From Paramagnetospirillum magnetotacticum MS-1 (lineage in GTDB: Bacteria; Pseudomonadota; Alphaproteobacteria; Rhodospirillales; Magnetospirillaceae), in assembly GCF_000829825.1 (NCBI RefSeq), contig NZ_JXSL01000027.1:186001-250000 (forward strand): a stretch of 64,000 nucleotides of DNA. The letters run 5' to 3'. A program made the translations under genes and the position numbers. This document shows positions 48,001-56,472 of the stretch, piece by piece. Each line of letters opens with the position of its first letter. Within the stretch, counting starts at the first letter, position 1. The notes below the pieces were generated by a model. The model was given only the letters and a program-made list of their open reading frames with translations. It was not told the origin of the DNA and ran no database searches.

Positions 48001-49092
48001 TCACTGAAATGGCCGGTCCACCTCAAAGGGACCGATTCGGCGGAGATGCTCGGCGATGACCGAGTTTCCGAGTTCACTGAAATGAACGTCGCCGCCGATA
48101 TAAAGATCGCTATACCATGTCTGTGGATGTGAGGCTTTGTATGAAAAGAAATCTGGAAATGTATCGATAAAATGAGAGCATTTGTTGGTGCACCATTCGC
48201 GCCAAATTTTGACATGAACGCTATCAACGTGGTCAGAGTTCAATTGATCTGGCCATGGGTACACGCCAACGCTGATGCGGATGTTTTTTGATTTTAGGAG
48301 TTCGTAGAGTTGATCCATGTTTGCCTTTGCTTTTTCGATGGCAGAGGCAACTCCCATGGAGGGGTAGTGGGGGCTGAGATCATTCCAGTCGGTGAACGTC
48401 CACGATGCTCTGGTATTGGCAAAGATAGGCTGAATTGTCGGTGGATTGCGGATGGCGTTCAGCAAGTCTGAGATATTTGCCATCGCGATAAAGTTATTGT
48501 CTATGAATTGACCGATCAGCAGTTCGAAATCCGTTTCAATGTCATCTCTGTCGTCGATGATATTGTTGCCGGAAGATAGATGATAGTGTGTTTCATCCTG
48601 GATATCCGACGGATCTACAAACACGATCACGTGGTCGAACGTCAGTCCCTGTTCCAGCAGGTGACGAACCTTGGTGTAGTAAATGGATGGGGCGTAACTG
48701 GCGACCGCCGCGTTCAGCACTTCGGAATTTTCCAGTCGAGACGAATACAGCCCCACGAACGAATCCTTCCAGGGCATGCCAATGGCCTCGGTAAACGAGT
48801 CGCCGATGAACAGGAGGCGGGGGCGAATGGGGGCCTGGGCGACGATCCTGGCGGATCCATCCTTAAAACCCAGGGAATTGGTACATATCGGATAAGGCCG
48901 CCCACCCCATCTGTCTAGCCCGCAGAGATTTGATCTCAGGGTGTGGTGGTAGACCGGATTGTGAATTCTCAGACCGGTATGACGGATGAGGCCGAACCAT
49001 GAAAATTGAGAAAATATAAAATCGGCAAGGGCAACCATCAGTAGTGTCAGGAGTATAGATGCGGAGAGTGTGTTGAAATTGTTGAAGTTCAT
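48001..49092 (-). CDS. AT-rich SGNH/GDSL hydrolase with membrane anchor
   Basis: The 363-residue protein has one N-terminal membrane helix (about residues 10-30) and a periplasmic SGNH domain: block I IGDSFTEAIG with the nucleophile Ser, block II/III near YAPSIYY, and block V GGDVHFSELGN with the catalytic Asp-His. Such proteins often add or remove acetyl groups on polysaccharides. Base composition is clearly lower in GC (roughly 45%) than neighbours and codon use differs, so it was probably acquired recently. It has no good ribosome site before ATG 49092. The nearest genes are in the same glycan cluster. Confidence 0.8.
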   Translation of the reverse strand: MNFNNFNTLSASILLTLLMVALADFIFSQFSWFGLIRHTGLRIHNPVYHHTLRSNLCGLDRWGGRPYPICTNSLGFKDGSARIVAQAPIRPRLLFIGDSFTEAIGMPWKDSFVGLYSSRLENSEVLNAAVASYAPSIYYTKVRHLLEQGLTFDHVIVFVDPSDIQDETHYHLSSGNNIIDDRDDIETDFELLIGQFIDNNFIAMANISDLLNAIRNPPTIQPIFANTRASWTFTDWNDLSPHYPSMGVASAIEKAKANMDQLYELLKSKNIRISVGVYPWPDQLNSDHVDSVHVKIWREWCTNKCSHFIDTFPDFFSYKASHPQTWYSDLYIGGDVHFSELGNSVIAEHLRRIGPFEVDRPFQ

Positions 49093-49211
49093 AGTCTTGG
49101 TAATAATTGTTGCGGACTGCTCTCGCTTTGGACCTCATGGTAACTTAAGTGTGGGCAATCGCGAACCAGTTTATGGGCCAGTTATCGCGGACGATCTCAG
49201 GGGTGAGAAAT

Positions 49212-50498
49212 CTAAAGGGGACGGTTGGTGGAATTATTGCGTCCAAACCGGCATGTGGAAATAAGCCATCGGATCAGTGAGGTGGATAACAGCAGCATCA
49301 TGGCTGCGGCGGGCAGTGCCTGACGAGCAGGTTCCCAGGTGCTGTTCACCAGACCCAGAAGCACGGTGACCAGTACCGCCGCCATGGGGATGAGAGTGAT
49401 GAGGGCATCCCGTTTCCGGCGCTCGGGGTCGGTTTGCGGCTCCAGCAGCGCCGCCAACAAGCCGCAGATCACACCGGCGAAGCAGGGAAACAACAAAATG
49501 GTCGCCAGATTAGCCAAAGAGACGTTCAGCCATGCGAAGTTATGCTGGCCGACCTCTTTCCAGTAATGGCCGGCGTAATCCCCCAGAGAGTTCAGCCGGC
49601 CGGACAAGACCCTCTCCGTGTTCAGGTAGGCAATGCCCATCAACGCCGCCAGGGCGGTCGATGACCCCAGCCCGGCACTGACCAGACGGGTCAGCGCGAC
49701 CCGCCAGCGAACCTTGCCGTCAGGCGGCAAGATAAGGGCGGCAGCCGCAAGGCACAATCCGGTGGCCAGCCCAAGATTCTCGAAGAACAGCTGTCCAAAA
49801 GCAGCGAGCAATGCGGCCTGACCAGCCCCAATCCGCGACGAAGCCCTGAGAGTGAGGGCAAGAAGGTGAACCATGCCCACGGCGGCGAAGTCGTGGGAAT
49901 TGGTCCGAACGTCCCACATGTAGTAGGAGTGCGGCCAATTGATCACTGGCTGAACCATGGTGAAAAAGGTGTTGATGACCAGGGGGGCGCCACCTCCCAC
50001 GGTGGATGTCACCGCGATCAGATATAACAGCCGAACTCCGGTGGTTCGAAAGAAGGTCAAGGCAGCCCAATAGACAGGCGAGAGCAACAGGAGCTGGGTA
50101 CAGGCGCGTGCCATCAACGGCACGGTGAAGCCGTTCAACTCGGAACCACGATCATTATTCCCCCACGGCGAGCCGGGAAACAGCGGATAGCTGGCGGGAT
50201 CGCCCATGACCAGATGGGCGAAGACGCCGAATATTCCCTGAAAAGCGCGCTCGATCAGAACGCTGCCGACGCGCAGGGATACCGGTAGACCGTTCATGTC
50301 GAGAGGCAGCAGGTTCTCGGGACTGTGAAGCAGAATCCGGTGCACGCTGAGATCACGGAAGACAACGACAAAGACCCCCAGCCCCAGGAAAACCAGAAGA
50401 GGCAGAATCCTGACCAGTCCTGCTGCCGCAGTCACGCCATTGGCAAGGGAAAGCGCATCAGTCCCCCGCTGTCCCCTTGCTTGCTCGTTTGTCGCCAT
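49212..50498 (-). CDS. Polytopic membrane protein of unknown function
   Basis: A 428-residue protein with about ten to eleven hydrophobic helices and a large first periplasmic loop (about residues 50-125) containing NNDRGSELNG. The layout resembles GT-C-type polyprenyl-phosphate glycosyltransferases or glycan-modifying integral enzymes, but no DxD motif in the first loop was confirmed and I do not recognise the family. It lies 24 bases after the DprE2-like gene on the same strand, so it is a natural candidate to use the polyprenyl-phospho-sugar made by that pair. GGGGGCGG precedes ATG 50498. Confidence 0.7.
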   Translation of the reverse strand: MATNEQARGQRGTDALSLANGVTAAAGLVRILPLLVFLGLGVFVVVFRDLSVHRILLHSPENLLPLDMNGLPVSLRVGSVLIERAFQGIFGVFAHLVMGDPASYPLFPGSPWGNNDRGSELNGFTVPLMARACTQLLLLSPVYWAALTFFRTTGVRLLYLIAVTSTVGGGAPLVINTFFTMVQPVINWPHSYYMWDVRTNSHDFAAVGMVHLLALTLRASSRIGAGQAALLAAFGQLFFENLGLATGLCLAAAALILPPDGKVRWRVALTRLVSAGLGSSTALAALMGIAYLNTERVLSGRLNSLGDYAGHYWKEVGQHNFAWLNVSLANLATILLFPCFAGVICGLLAALLEPQTDPERRKRDALITLIPMAAVLVTVLLGLVNSTWEPARQALPAAAMMLLLSTSLIRWLISTCRFGRNNSTNRPL

Positions 50499-50522
50499 GC
50501 CGCCCCCAATATCTCCGACCGC

Positions 50523-51257
50523 TCAAATCTTCAGGCGGCGGTACAGAGCCCAGGGAAGCAGTCGCAGCCCCAAGGCAATCAAACCCCACCAGCGGGGAAG
50601 GTAAGCCATACCCCGTCTTTTGCCCAGTCGAGCAACAATTTTCCGGGCTATGGACGCTGGCGATGCCACCAGTAGACCGGCGGTACGGTTGCCAAGCATG
50701 GTGGTATCCATGAACCCTACCCGGTAGAACTGGACGGAGCAGCCGGTTCCGGAGAGACGGTGGCGCAAAGCTTCGAAGTAGAACTCCAACCCACGCTTCG
50801 CCGCCCCATAGACCATGTTGCGCGACCGCCCGCGAATGGCGGCAACCGATCCGATTCCGATCAGATGCGCCTCAGGACTTGAACGCAAGAGATCGGGCAA
50901 CAAGGCATTAATCACTGCCACCGGGCCGGTAAAATTGACGGCTGCAAGCCGCCGCAGCAAGGACTCTGCCATGGCTCCGTCATCGGCGTCATCGCCCAAC
51001 CCGGCCACCAGAAAAGCCGCGTCGATTCCGCCCAGACGACCGACCATGGCCTGGGCAAGGCCGGAGGCATCCTCCAGACCTAGGTCTGCGGCCAGCCAGT
51101 CCACCTCCGTGCCGTAGCGCAAAGACAGATCTCGGGCCGATGCATCGAGATCCCTTCCGTCCCTTGCCACCAGCAACAGCCGGTCTCCCCGTCTGGCCAG
51201 CTCCTCGGCCAGGGCTAGCCCCAAACCGGCCGAAGCACCGATTACCACGGCTCTCAC
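50523..51257 (-). CDS. Short-chain dehydrogenase, DprE2-like
   Basis: The 244-residue NAD(P)-dependent enzyme has the Rossmann motif GASAGLGLALAEELARRG, a structural Asn (VNFTGPVAV), and the catalytic Ser-Tyr-Lys set in GIGSVAA and YGAAKRGLE. Its start is GTG 51257, overlapping the stop of the FAD oxidase as GTGA. In Mycobacterium, DprE2 reduces the keto intermediate made by DprE1 in turning polyprenylphosphoryl-ribose into polyprenylphosphoryl-arabinose. The same pairing here suggests an analogous 2'-epimerisation. SDR function is firm; the substrate is inferred. Confidence 0.8.
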   Translation of the reverse strand: MRAVVIGASAGLGLALAEELARRGDRLLLVARDGRDLDASARDLSLRYGTEVDWLAADLGLEDASGLAQAMVGRLGGIDAAFLVAGLGDDADDGAMAESLLRRLAAVNFTGPVAVINALLPDLLRSSPEAHLIGIGSVAAIRGRSRNMVYGAAKRGLEFYFEALRHRLSGTGCSVQFYRVGFMDTTMLGNRTAGLLVASPASIARKIVARLGKRRGMAYLPRWWGLIALGLRLLPWALYRRLKI

Positions 51258-52561
51258 AGTCCGATCCTTTCCGAAAGGATGGATCGCATCAGGCGATCCG
51301 GGTCAAAGGCCACCAGGCGTTGCCGGAACAGATCGTATTCGGGATAGGCGGCTTTCACCACGGCCTGGGGCAGCCGGGCATCCTTGATGATATTGGGGCG
51401 GCACCCCAGGACGGCATCAAGCTGATCCAGACCTGCGAAAAGCTTCAGGCATTCAGGGCCAGCGGCAACCTCAACGGCAATGCTCAGCCCGTCGCCCTCA
51501 AAGCGCAGCAGGCCGGGATTGCCGCCGAACGGCTTCATCACCATCAGCCCGGGGGTCACGCCGAAACGGCGGATCAGATCACGCAGACCGTCAATGTAGT
51601 CTGAAGCGCGCTCCCAGGGGACCAGGGACTGATGCTCAAGGAATCCGTTACGTCCGAACAGCGCGAAGAACTGGGGAGTTGCCGCAAAGGGAAAGGTGGC
51701 CGCGGCCACGCCCAGATCACGCACATGCCGCCATTGCGCCCACTGGATGGCATTGACCAGGGCAATGCCTGCCCGGTGGCGGAGAACCCCCGGCAGCAAG
51801 CCACGGGCACCGGGTTTCAGGGGGCGGTAGCGGGCAAGGCAAGCCGCCCGTTCGCCTTCTCCCTCATGGCGCCCCACGAAGACTATACCGGGACCGCGCC
51901 GCCCGGGTGCGGCAAGGTCGTGCCAGGAATAGAGATGCTCAGCATCAGGAGGGCAAACTTTCAAGATGTCTGCTGCCTCTTCCGGTGTCGCGACGCGACG
52001 CGGCTCTACCCTGATGGTGTTTGCCGACAGAGGAACCAGCCGCAGGCGGGCGCGCAGGATCACCCCGGTCAATCCCAGCCCGCCGATGGTCATCTCGAAC
52101 AGATCTGGATTCTGCTCCCGTGACATCGACAGAGGGCCGTGCGATGGATGGAACAGTTCAATGGCCTCGACCCACTGGCCGAAGCAGCCGTGAGCTCTCG
52201 GATTCTTGCCATGGACATTGCCGCCTATGGCGCCGCCGATGGTGATGTCGGGATATCCGGGCTGAACGGCAAGCTGAAACCCCTGTGGCGCGAGGAAGTC
52301 AAACAGACGTCCCAGAGTGGCTCCGGCCTCGGCGGTCACTGTCGGCACGGTAGGATCAAAGGCGAGAATGCGGTTGAAACGGCGCATGTCCACGGCCCGG
52401 ACTCCCTCGCCAAATCCGGCGCCGGAGAGGGATAGCCCCCCCCCGCGCGCAATGACCCGCCCTTGAGGAAAGTCGTCGAAGAACCGATATCTGTCAGGGC
52501 GCTCCCAAGTGCCCAGGGCACCCTCGCCCCGGCCAAGGCAATGGAAGTGGTGCGATGACAC
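51254..52561 (-). CDS. FAD-linked oxidoreductase, DprE1-like
   Basis: The 435-residue protein has an FAD-binding PCMH domain: VIARGGGLSLSGAGFGE, then IGGAIGGNVHGKNPRAHGCFG, which strongly resembles the GGAI...HGKN segment of DprE1, and GLGLTGVILRA. A C-terminal substrate domain (MVMKPFGGNPG) matches the Lys-containing DprE1 active-site loop. It would oxidise the 2'-OH of a polyprenyl-phospho-furanose. Start is GTG 52561, four bases after the radical SAM stop. The adjacent DprE2-like gene completes a predicted epimerase. Confidence 0.82.
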   Translation of the reverse strand: MSSHHFHCLGRGEGALGTWERPDRYRFFDDFPQGRVIARGGGLSLSGAGFGEGVRAVDMRRFNRILAFDPTVPTVTAEAGATLGRLFDFLAPQGFQLAVQPGYPDITIGGAIGGNVHGKNPRAHGCFGQWVEAIELFHPSHGPLSMSREQNPDLFEMTIGGLGLTGVILRARLRLVPLSANTIRVEPRRVATPEEAADILKVCPPDAEHLYSWHDLAAPGRRGPGIVFVGRHEGEGERAACLARYRPLKPGARGLLPGVLRHRAGIALVNAIQWAQWRHVRDLGVAAATFPFAATPQFFALFGRNGFLEHQSLVPWERASDYIDGLRDLIRRFGVTPGLMVMKPFGGNPGLLRFEGDGLSIAVEVAAGPECLKLFAGLDQLDAVLGCRPNIIKDARLPQAVVKAAYPEYDLFRQRLVAFDPDRLMRSILSERIGL

Positions 52562-52565
52562 CGGG

Positions 52566-54050
52566 CTATCCCGCCATCCTGAGGTTCGTCTTTATCAGCT
52601 TCATGGCCCCCTTGGCCTTGGACAGAAACTGATAGAGCGAGCCAGTCTGGCGCACGCTGCGCAGGATGTAGGGCAGGCGGAAATAGAATCGGCGATAGGC
52701 GCGCTTTTGCTCCCGGACCAAGGTGGTGAGATCCATGAACTCGTTCCAGTGATCGACGATGAAGTCGCGGCGGGGATTGACCGAGAATTCCTGCCAACGT
52801 CCAGGCGCGACGACTCCCCTTGCCGTTGCATCATCGTACATTTCGGTGTTGGGATAGAGCTTGAGGACCGAAATCTGAGCATAATCCGGGTCGAGGGCGA
52901 CCAGGAAGTCAATGTTGCGGCGGATATCGTCGGGCGTTTTCTCGAAAGGCTGGCCGATGATGTAATCGGCCACGGTGAGAATCCCCAGTTCCCGGCACCA
53001 GGCGAAGGCTTGGCGGATTTTGGCGGTGGTGGTGGCCTTCTTCAGAATGCGCAAGCCGTCATCGCTGCCTGTCTCCACACCAAACGAAATCATCCGAAGC
53101 CCCGAGGCTCTGGCGCGCACCAGGGATTCCCGGCTCACCGCGTTGACCCGACCACGGAAATCCCAGGTAATCCGAAGCCCCCGGCGGTCCAATTCATCGC
53201 AGAAGGCGATCACCTTGCGCTCGTTGATGTTGAACAGATCGTCGTAGAAGCGGAACTCTTTGTACCCCATGGCCAGACAGGCCTCGATCTCGTCGCAAAC
53301 CGCCGCGGGCGAGCGTTCGCGGTAGCTCTTGATCGGCACATCGCAAAAGGTGCAGCGGTAGGGACAACCGCGCGACGACAAGATGGTCGCCAGATCGTCC
53401 GTTGATCCGATGATGTTGTGGTAACGGTATTGACGAATATAGGCGCGGTTGAGCATGGGCAGCGCGTCGATATCCTCCACATAGGCGGCGGGGACCGTGA
53501 CACGGGCTAAAAAGCGCTTATCGCGGACCGGATTGTCTAGATGACGACCGATGGAATCGCGGGTGTAGACGCCGCGGATATCAGTAAAATCCCGCCCCGT
53601 CTCCAGCCGGCCGACCAATTCGGTGAAGACTTCCTCGCCCTCACCGACCACCACCGAGTCGAATTCGGGCAGTTCGGCCGCTTCCTTGGGATAGGCAATG
53701 GGGTGATGACCACCCAGGCAAAGATGGACGTCCGGCACCACCTCGCGGATCAGGCGGGCCGTCAGAACTACGTCCATCAGGCAAACGGTGAAGCTGGTGA
53801 TCCCGACCACATCGGGGCGAATATCCTCGATATAGGCGCGAAGCTGTTCGTAATCGCTGCGCTCCGCGACGCAATCCTTGAAGAACAATTGGTGTCCGGT
53901 GCTGTGCGCCTCCAGGTGGGAGAGAACGTAAAGCGCTCCCAATGGCGGAAAGTCGCCAAACGAATCAGCCTCGAGGAACTCCTCGCCGTTCTCGTCCGGA
54001 TTCTCCACCACCTTGTTTCGGTCGGGAGGATTGATGAGCAAGATACGCAT
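52566..54050 (-). CDS. B12-binding-domain radical SAM protein
   Basis: The 494-residue protein has an N-terminal cobalamin-binding-type Rossmann domain (RILLINPPDRN to about residue 170) and a radical SAM barrel with the [4Fe-4S] motif SRGCPYRCTFCD. The C-terminal stretch of about 100 residues is unassigned. Family members methylate unactivated carbons or rearrange lipid and glycan precursors. The neighbours (methyltransferase, GT2, DprE pair) suggest a modification of a polyprenyl-linked or membrane lipid, such as a hopanoid-like or glycan carrier. The real substrate is not predictable. Confidence 0.88.
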   Translation of the reverse strand: MRILLINPPDRNKVVENPDENGEEFLEADSFGDFPPLGALYVLSHLEAHSTGHQLFFKDCVAERSDYEQLRAYIEDIRPDVVGITSFTVCLMDVVLTARLIREVVPDVHLCLGGHHPIAYPKEAAELPEFDSVVVGEGEEVFTELVGRLETGRDFTDIRGVYTRDSIGRHLDNPVRDKRFLARVTVPAAYVEDIDALPMLNRAYIRQYRYHNIIGSTDDLATILSSRGCPYRCTFCDVPIKSYRERSPAAVCDEIEACLAMGYKEFRFYDDLFNINERKVIAFCDELDRRGLRITWDFRGRVNAVSRESLVRARASGLRMISFGVETGSDDGLRILKKATTTAKIRQAFAWCRELGILTVADYIIGQPFEKTPDDIRRNIDFLVALDPDYAQISVLKLYPNTEMYDDATARGVVAPGRWQEFSVNPRRDFIVDHWNEFMDLTTLVREQKRAYRRFYFRLPYILRSVRQTGSLYQFLSKAKGAMKLIKTNLRMAG

Positions 54051-54059
54051 GTGGTCGTC

Positions 54060-54770
54060 CTAACGCCTCCAAACGGCGAGAATGGATTTTCCGAACCGGC
54101 CGCCGATCAACGGATCGAAGTATCGCGACGCGGGAACCATCCAGCGATCCCAGGTTAGCACCTGCCCCAAAGTGGGCATGCCGGAGCGCAATAGCAACCG
54201 GTTGGCCATGGATGCCGCCATGCCGACGCTATCGAGATAGCTCATTCGCACCGATGCGGCGCCAGCAGGGGCGATGGCCGTCAAACGGTCGCGGTCGTAG
54301 CGTCTGACATGGCCAATGGCGTGATCGAAGGCAGTGTAGAGCCATTGGAATGCCGGCGACAGCACCACCAGCGTCCCGCTCGGCCGCAGGAGGGCGAAAG
54401 CCCTCGCCAATTCACCGGAGTCATCCTCAATATGCTCCAGAACATCGATATAGATTACGCTGTCGTAGCGCTCGCCCTGGTCGGCGGCGATCAGATCGGA
54501 GGTCGTGCCAGCCTGGATCCGGCATTGGACGGGAAGCATGCCTTGTGTCACCGCATCCCCCAGCCTCTTCGCCATTTGGGGGTCGGGTTCCAGGCAGACC
54601 CAGCGAGACTGTCCGCTGTAAAGAGCGACGGTCGTCGTTCCGAGCCCGGCCCCCACTTCCAGCACCGACTCCCCAAGATAGGGGGTGATTTTCGAACTGA
54701 AATAGCGCTTCCAATTAACGGCATGCGCGAACAGGGCCAACTCGCCGCCCTGATAATCAAGCGCGGTCAT
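54060..54770 (-). CDS. Class I SAM-dependent methyltransferase
   Basis: With the start at ATG 54770 (overlapping the GT2 stop as ATGA) the protein has 236 residues. The SAM site is clear: motif I VLEVGAGLGTTT, acidic end of strand 2 CLEPDP, and IYIDVLEHIEDD. The downstream segment FQWLYTAFDHAIGHVRRYDR is typical of methyltransferases near GT2 genes in glycan clusters. It likely methylates a sugar or lipid carrier. A longer reading up to 54965 has no support. Confidence 0.87.
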   Translation of the reverse strand: MTALDYQGGELALFAHAVNWKRYFSSKITPYLGESVLEVGAGLGTTTVALYSGQSRWVCLEPDPQMAKRLGDAVTQGMLPVQCRIQAGTTSDLIAADQGERYDSVIYIDVLEHIEDDSGELARAFALLRPSGTLVVLSPAFQWLYTAFDHAIGHVRRYDRDRLTAIAPAGAASVRMSYLDSVGMAASMANRLLLRSGMPTLGQVLTWDRWMVPASRYFDPLIGGRFGKSILAVWRR

Positions 54771-55723
54771 TGACACGGCCACACCTTTCGCACGTCCCGT
54801 ATGTAATGTTCGGAATGAAGAAACGGGATCAACGGCATATTGCAGCGTTCTTGCAATGCCAGGAGGCTGGTGGACAGCAGCCCGAACAGGATCGTCACCA
54901 GGGACAGGACCAGGAAGCCGACCATGTTGCTGGCCCAGCCAGGGACGATCCATCCCGGCTCCCAAAAGCGAACCATGACAACAGCAAAAATTGCGGCCAG
55001 CACCGCCAGCACCGCCGCAAGAGACAAACGAACCAGAACCGTGTCGGAAAACGTGGTGATCGCCTGCATGCCGTGCAGGATCAAGTCGACGAATCTCATC
55101 TTTGCCTCACCGGCATAACGCCGCCCCCGGACCACCGGTATGGTCGTGTAAGGCAATTTAGAGCGCAGGCAGGTAGCGGGCAGGCTGTTCCATAAAATAG
55201 GCATGAAGGCCAGCCGGCGGGCTGAGGCATTGGTCATGGCACAGTAGTTGCCGAAGGACAGGCTCTGCCCTGTCAATTGGCGGAACAGCAGCTTGTACAC
55301 AATATAGAATGCGCGAAACAACAGCCCTTCCGAGCGTTTGGCGCGATGGGCCAGAACGATGGGCGCCTTGCTATCTCGCATCGTGGCAAGAAAGCGCGGA
55401 AGATCGGCGGGATCATCCTCACCGTCCCCATCCATGATCACCACATAGCCGCAATCCTCGAATCCGGCAGCCACACTGAGTCCTATGGCAATCGCTTTCT
55501 GGTGTCCGAGATTACAGGCCAGCCGCAGGATTTCGACCTGCTCAATGGCCTTGTAGGAACGAAAGGCCCAGCCTGCGTCATCGTCGGAAAGAGTGGAACC
55601 ATCGTCAACGACCAGCACCCGGGCGCTGGCACCACTCACTAGCATCGACTCGTCAATACCCCTCAGCAGGCGCTCTAACGATACCCAGTCATTGAAGATG
55701 GGAATGACGAAGCACACCTTCAT
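54767..55723 (-). CDS. DPM1/GtrB-type family 2 glycosyltransferase
   Basis: The 318-residue protein has a GT-A domain (VIPIFNDWVSLERLL; VVDDGS; MDGDGEDDP, the DxD-type motif) and two C-terminal membrane helices (about residues 235-258 and 270-295). Enzymes of this type move a sugar from a nucleotide to polyprenyl phosphate on the cytosolic face. It is the first complete gene of the cluster, so it probably makes the polyprenyl-phospho-sugar used further on. It overlaps a truncated upstream frame by ATGA. Confidence 0.88.
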   Translation of the reverse strand: MKVCFVIPIFNDWVSLERLLRGIDESMLVSGASARVLVVDDGSTLSDDDAGWAFRSYKAIEQVEILRLACNLGHQKAIAIGLSVAAGFEDCGYVVIMDGDGEDDPADLPRFLATMRDSKAPIVLAHRAKRSEGLLFRAFYIVYKLLFRQLTGQSLSFGNYCAMTNASARRLAFMPILWNSLPATCLRSKLPYTTIPVVRGRRYAGEAKMRFVDLILHGMQAITTFSDTVLVRLSLAAVLAVLAAIFAVVMVRFWEPGWIVPGWASNMVGFLVLSLVTILFGLLSTSLLALQERCNMPLIPFLHSEHYIRDVRKVWPCQ

Positions 55724-55854
55724 TCACGCACCATCCGATATCCGTAACGCAGCGCCGCGCGAGCCAGAAAATTGTGGCAAAGTCCGGTCGGAGGGTATCC
55801 ATGGCCGCCCGTGATCGCAAGTAAATCGTTCAGGTGGGGATACGAGCGGAAGGC
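55720..55854 (-). pseudogene. C-terminal remnant of a lost gene upstream of the GT2 gene
   Basis: An open stretch of 44 codons (AFRSYPHLNDLLAITGGHGY at its start, ending RYGYRMVRE) stops in an ATGA overlap with the GT2 start. It has no start codon and is closed upstream by TAA at 55855-55857. The translational overlap and protein-like composition suggest the tail of a former operon gene. The following 135 bases up to the tRNA terminator show no coding potential in any frame. The family is not recognised. Confidence 0.4.
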
Positions 55855-55991
55855 TTAACCCCATGTTCCAAAGGCCCCCGCCAGGGATGGGAGGATTTAT
55901 GGCGCCGTGGCGCTACGTGTTGGTGGATCTCGAATGCCTATGCCCAGGCTTATGAAAACTTGATCTGCCGTGCCGAGCGAAAGCGCGGGCA

Positions 55992-56026
55992 AGAAAAAAG
56001 GGCTCGACCGTATTGGTCAAGCCCTT
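55992..56026 (-). terminator. Terminator of the tRNA-Cys/tRNA-Asn transcript
   Basis: On the minus strand, AAGGGCTTGACC, loop AATAC, GGTCGAGCCCTT (one mismatch) and a run of T, 17 bases after the 3' end of tRNA-Asn. It suits the two tRNA genes being one transcript. Confidence 0.88.
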
Positions 56027-56042
56027 CATTTCCCAACAAAAT

Positions 56043-56117
56043 TGGCTCGGGAGGAGGGATTCGAACCCCCGGCCAGGCGGTTAACAGCCGCCTGCTCTAC
56101 CGCTGAGCTACTCCCGA
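56043..56117 (-). tRNA. tRNA-Asn (GTT)
   Basis: A 75-base cloverleaf with acceptor TCGGGAG/CTCCCGA, D arm GCTCAGCGGTAGAGC, anticodon GTT in CTGTTAACC, T arm GGGGGTTCGAATCCC and an encoded CCA. Standard structure. Confidence 0.97.
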
Positions 56118-56192
56118 TCAACGGCCTGCCCAGGCGGTATGGCAAGCCGAGGAATTCTTGTGTCTCACATGCACACCCGGACCTGGGGACGG

Positions 56193-56266
56193 TGGAGGCC
56201 GAGGCCGGAATTGAACCGACGTACGCGGATTTGCAGTCCGCTGCATAGCCACTCTGCCACCCGGCC
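56193..56266 (-). tRNA. tRNA-Cys (GCA)
   Basis: A 74-base cloverleaf with acceptor GGCCGGG/CTCGGCC (one G-U), anticodon GCA in ACTGCAAAT, T loop TTCAATT, discriminator T and encoded CCA. It lies 75 bases upstream of tRNA-Asn on the same strand. Confidence 0.97.
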
Positions 56267-56472
56267 CAACCGGCCCAGCCGGCGGGTGCCGACGTGAGGA
56301 CCGTGCTTATACGCGCAGTTCGATAACCGGTCAAGCGGCTGTTTGGCGCTTTTCGCGGCATTGTTTTCGCCCGCACTCACGCCTATAAATTTCAATCGCG
56401 GCTCTGCCCGATTTCAATTGAGGGGGTGAGCCCGCCCAAGCCAGTGACGAGCAGCAGGGGAGCCCAAGGGAC

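Noticed and set aside
49070-49264. Plus-strand 64-codon frame with a lipobox-like VADC start
   Set aside because: It overlaps the SGNH and membrane-protein genes on the other strand, has no ribosome site and lies in AT-rich DNA where a chance frame is likely.
55861-55990. Short gene between the gene remnant and the tRNA terminator
   Set aside because: No frame has a start with a ribosome site and protein-like composition; both strands have stops.
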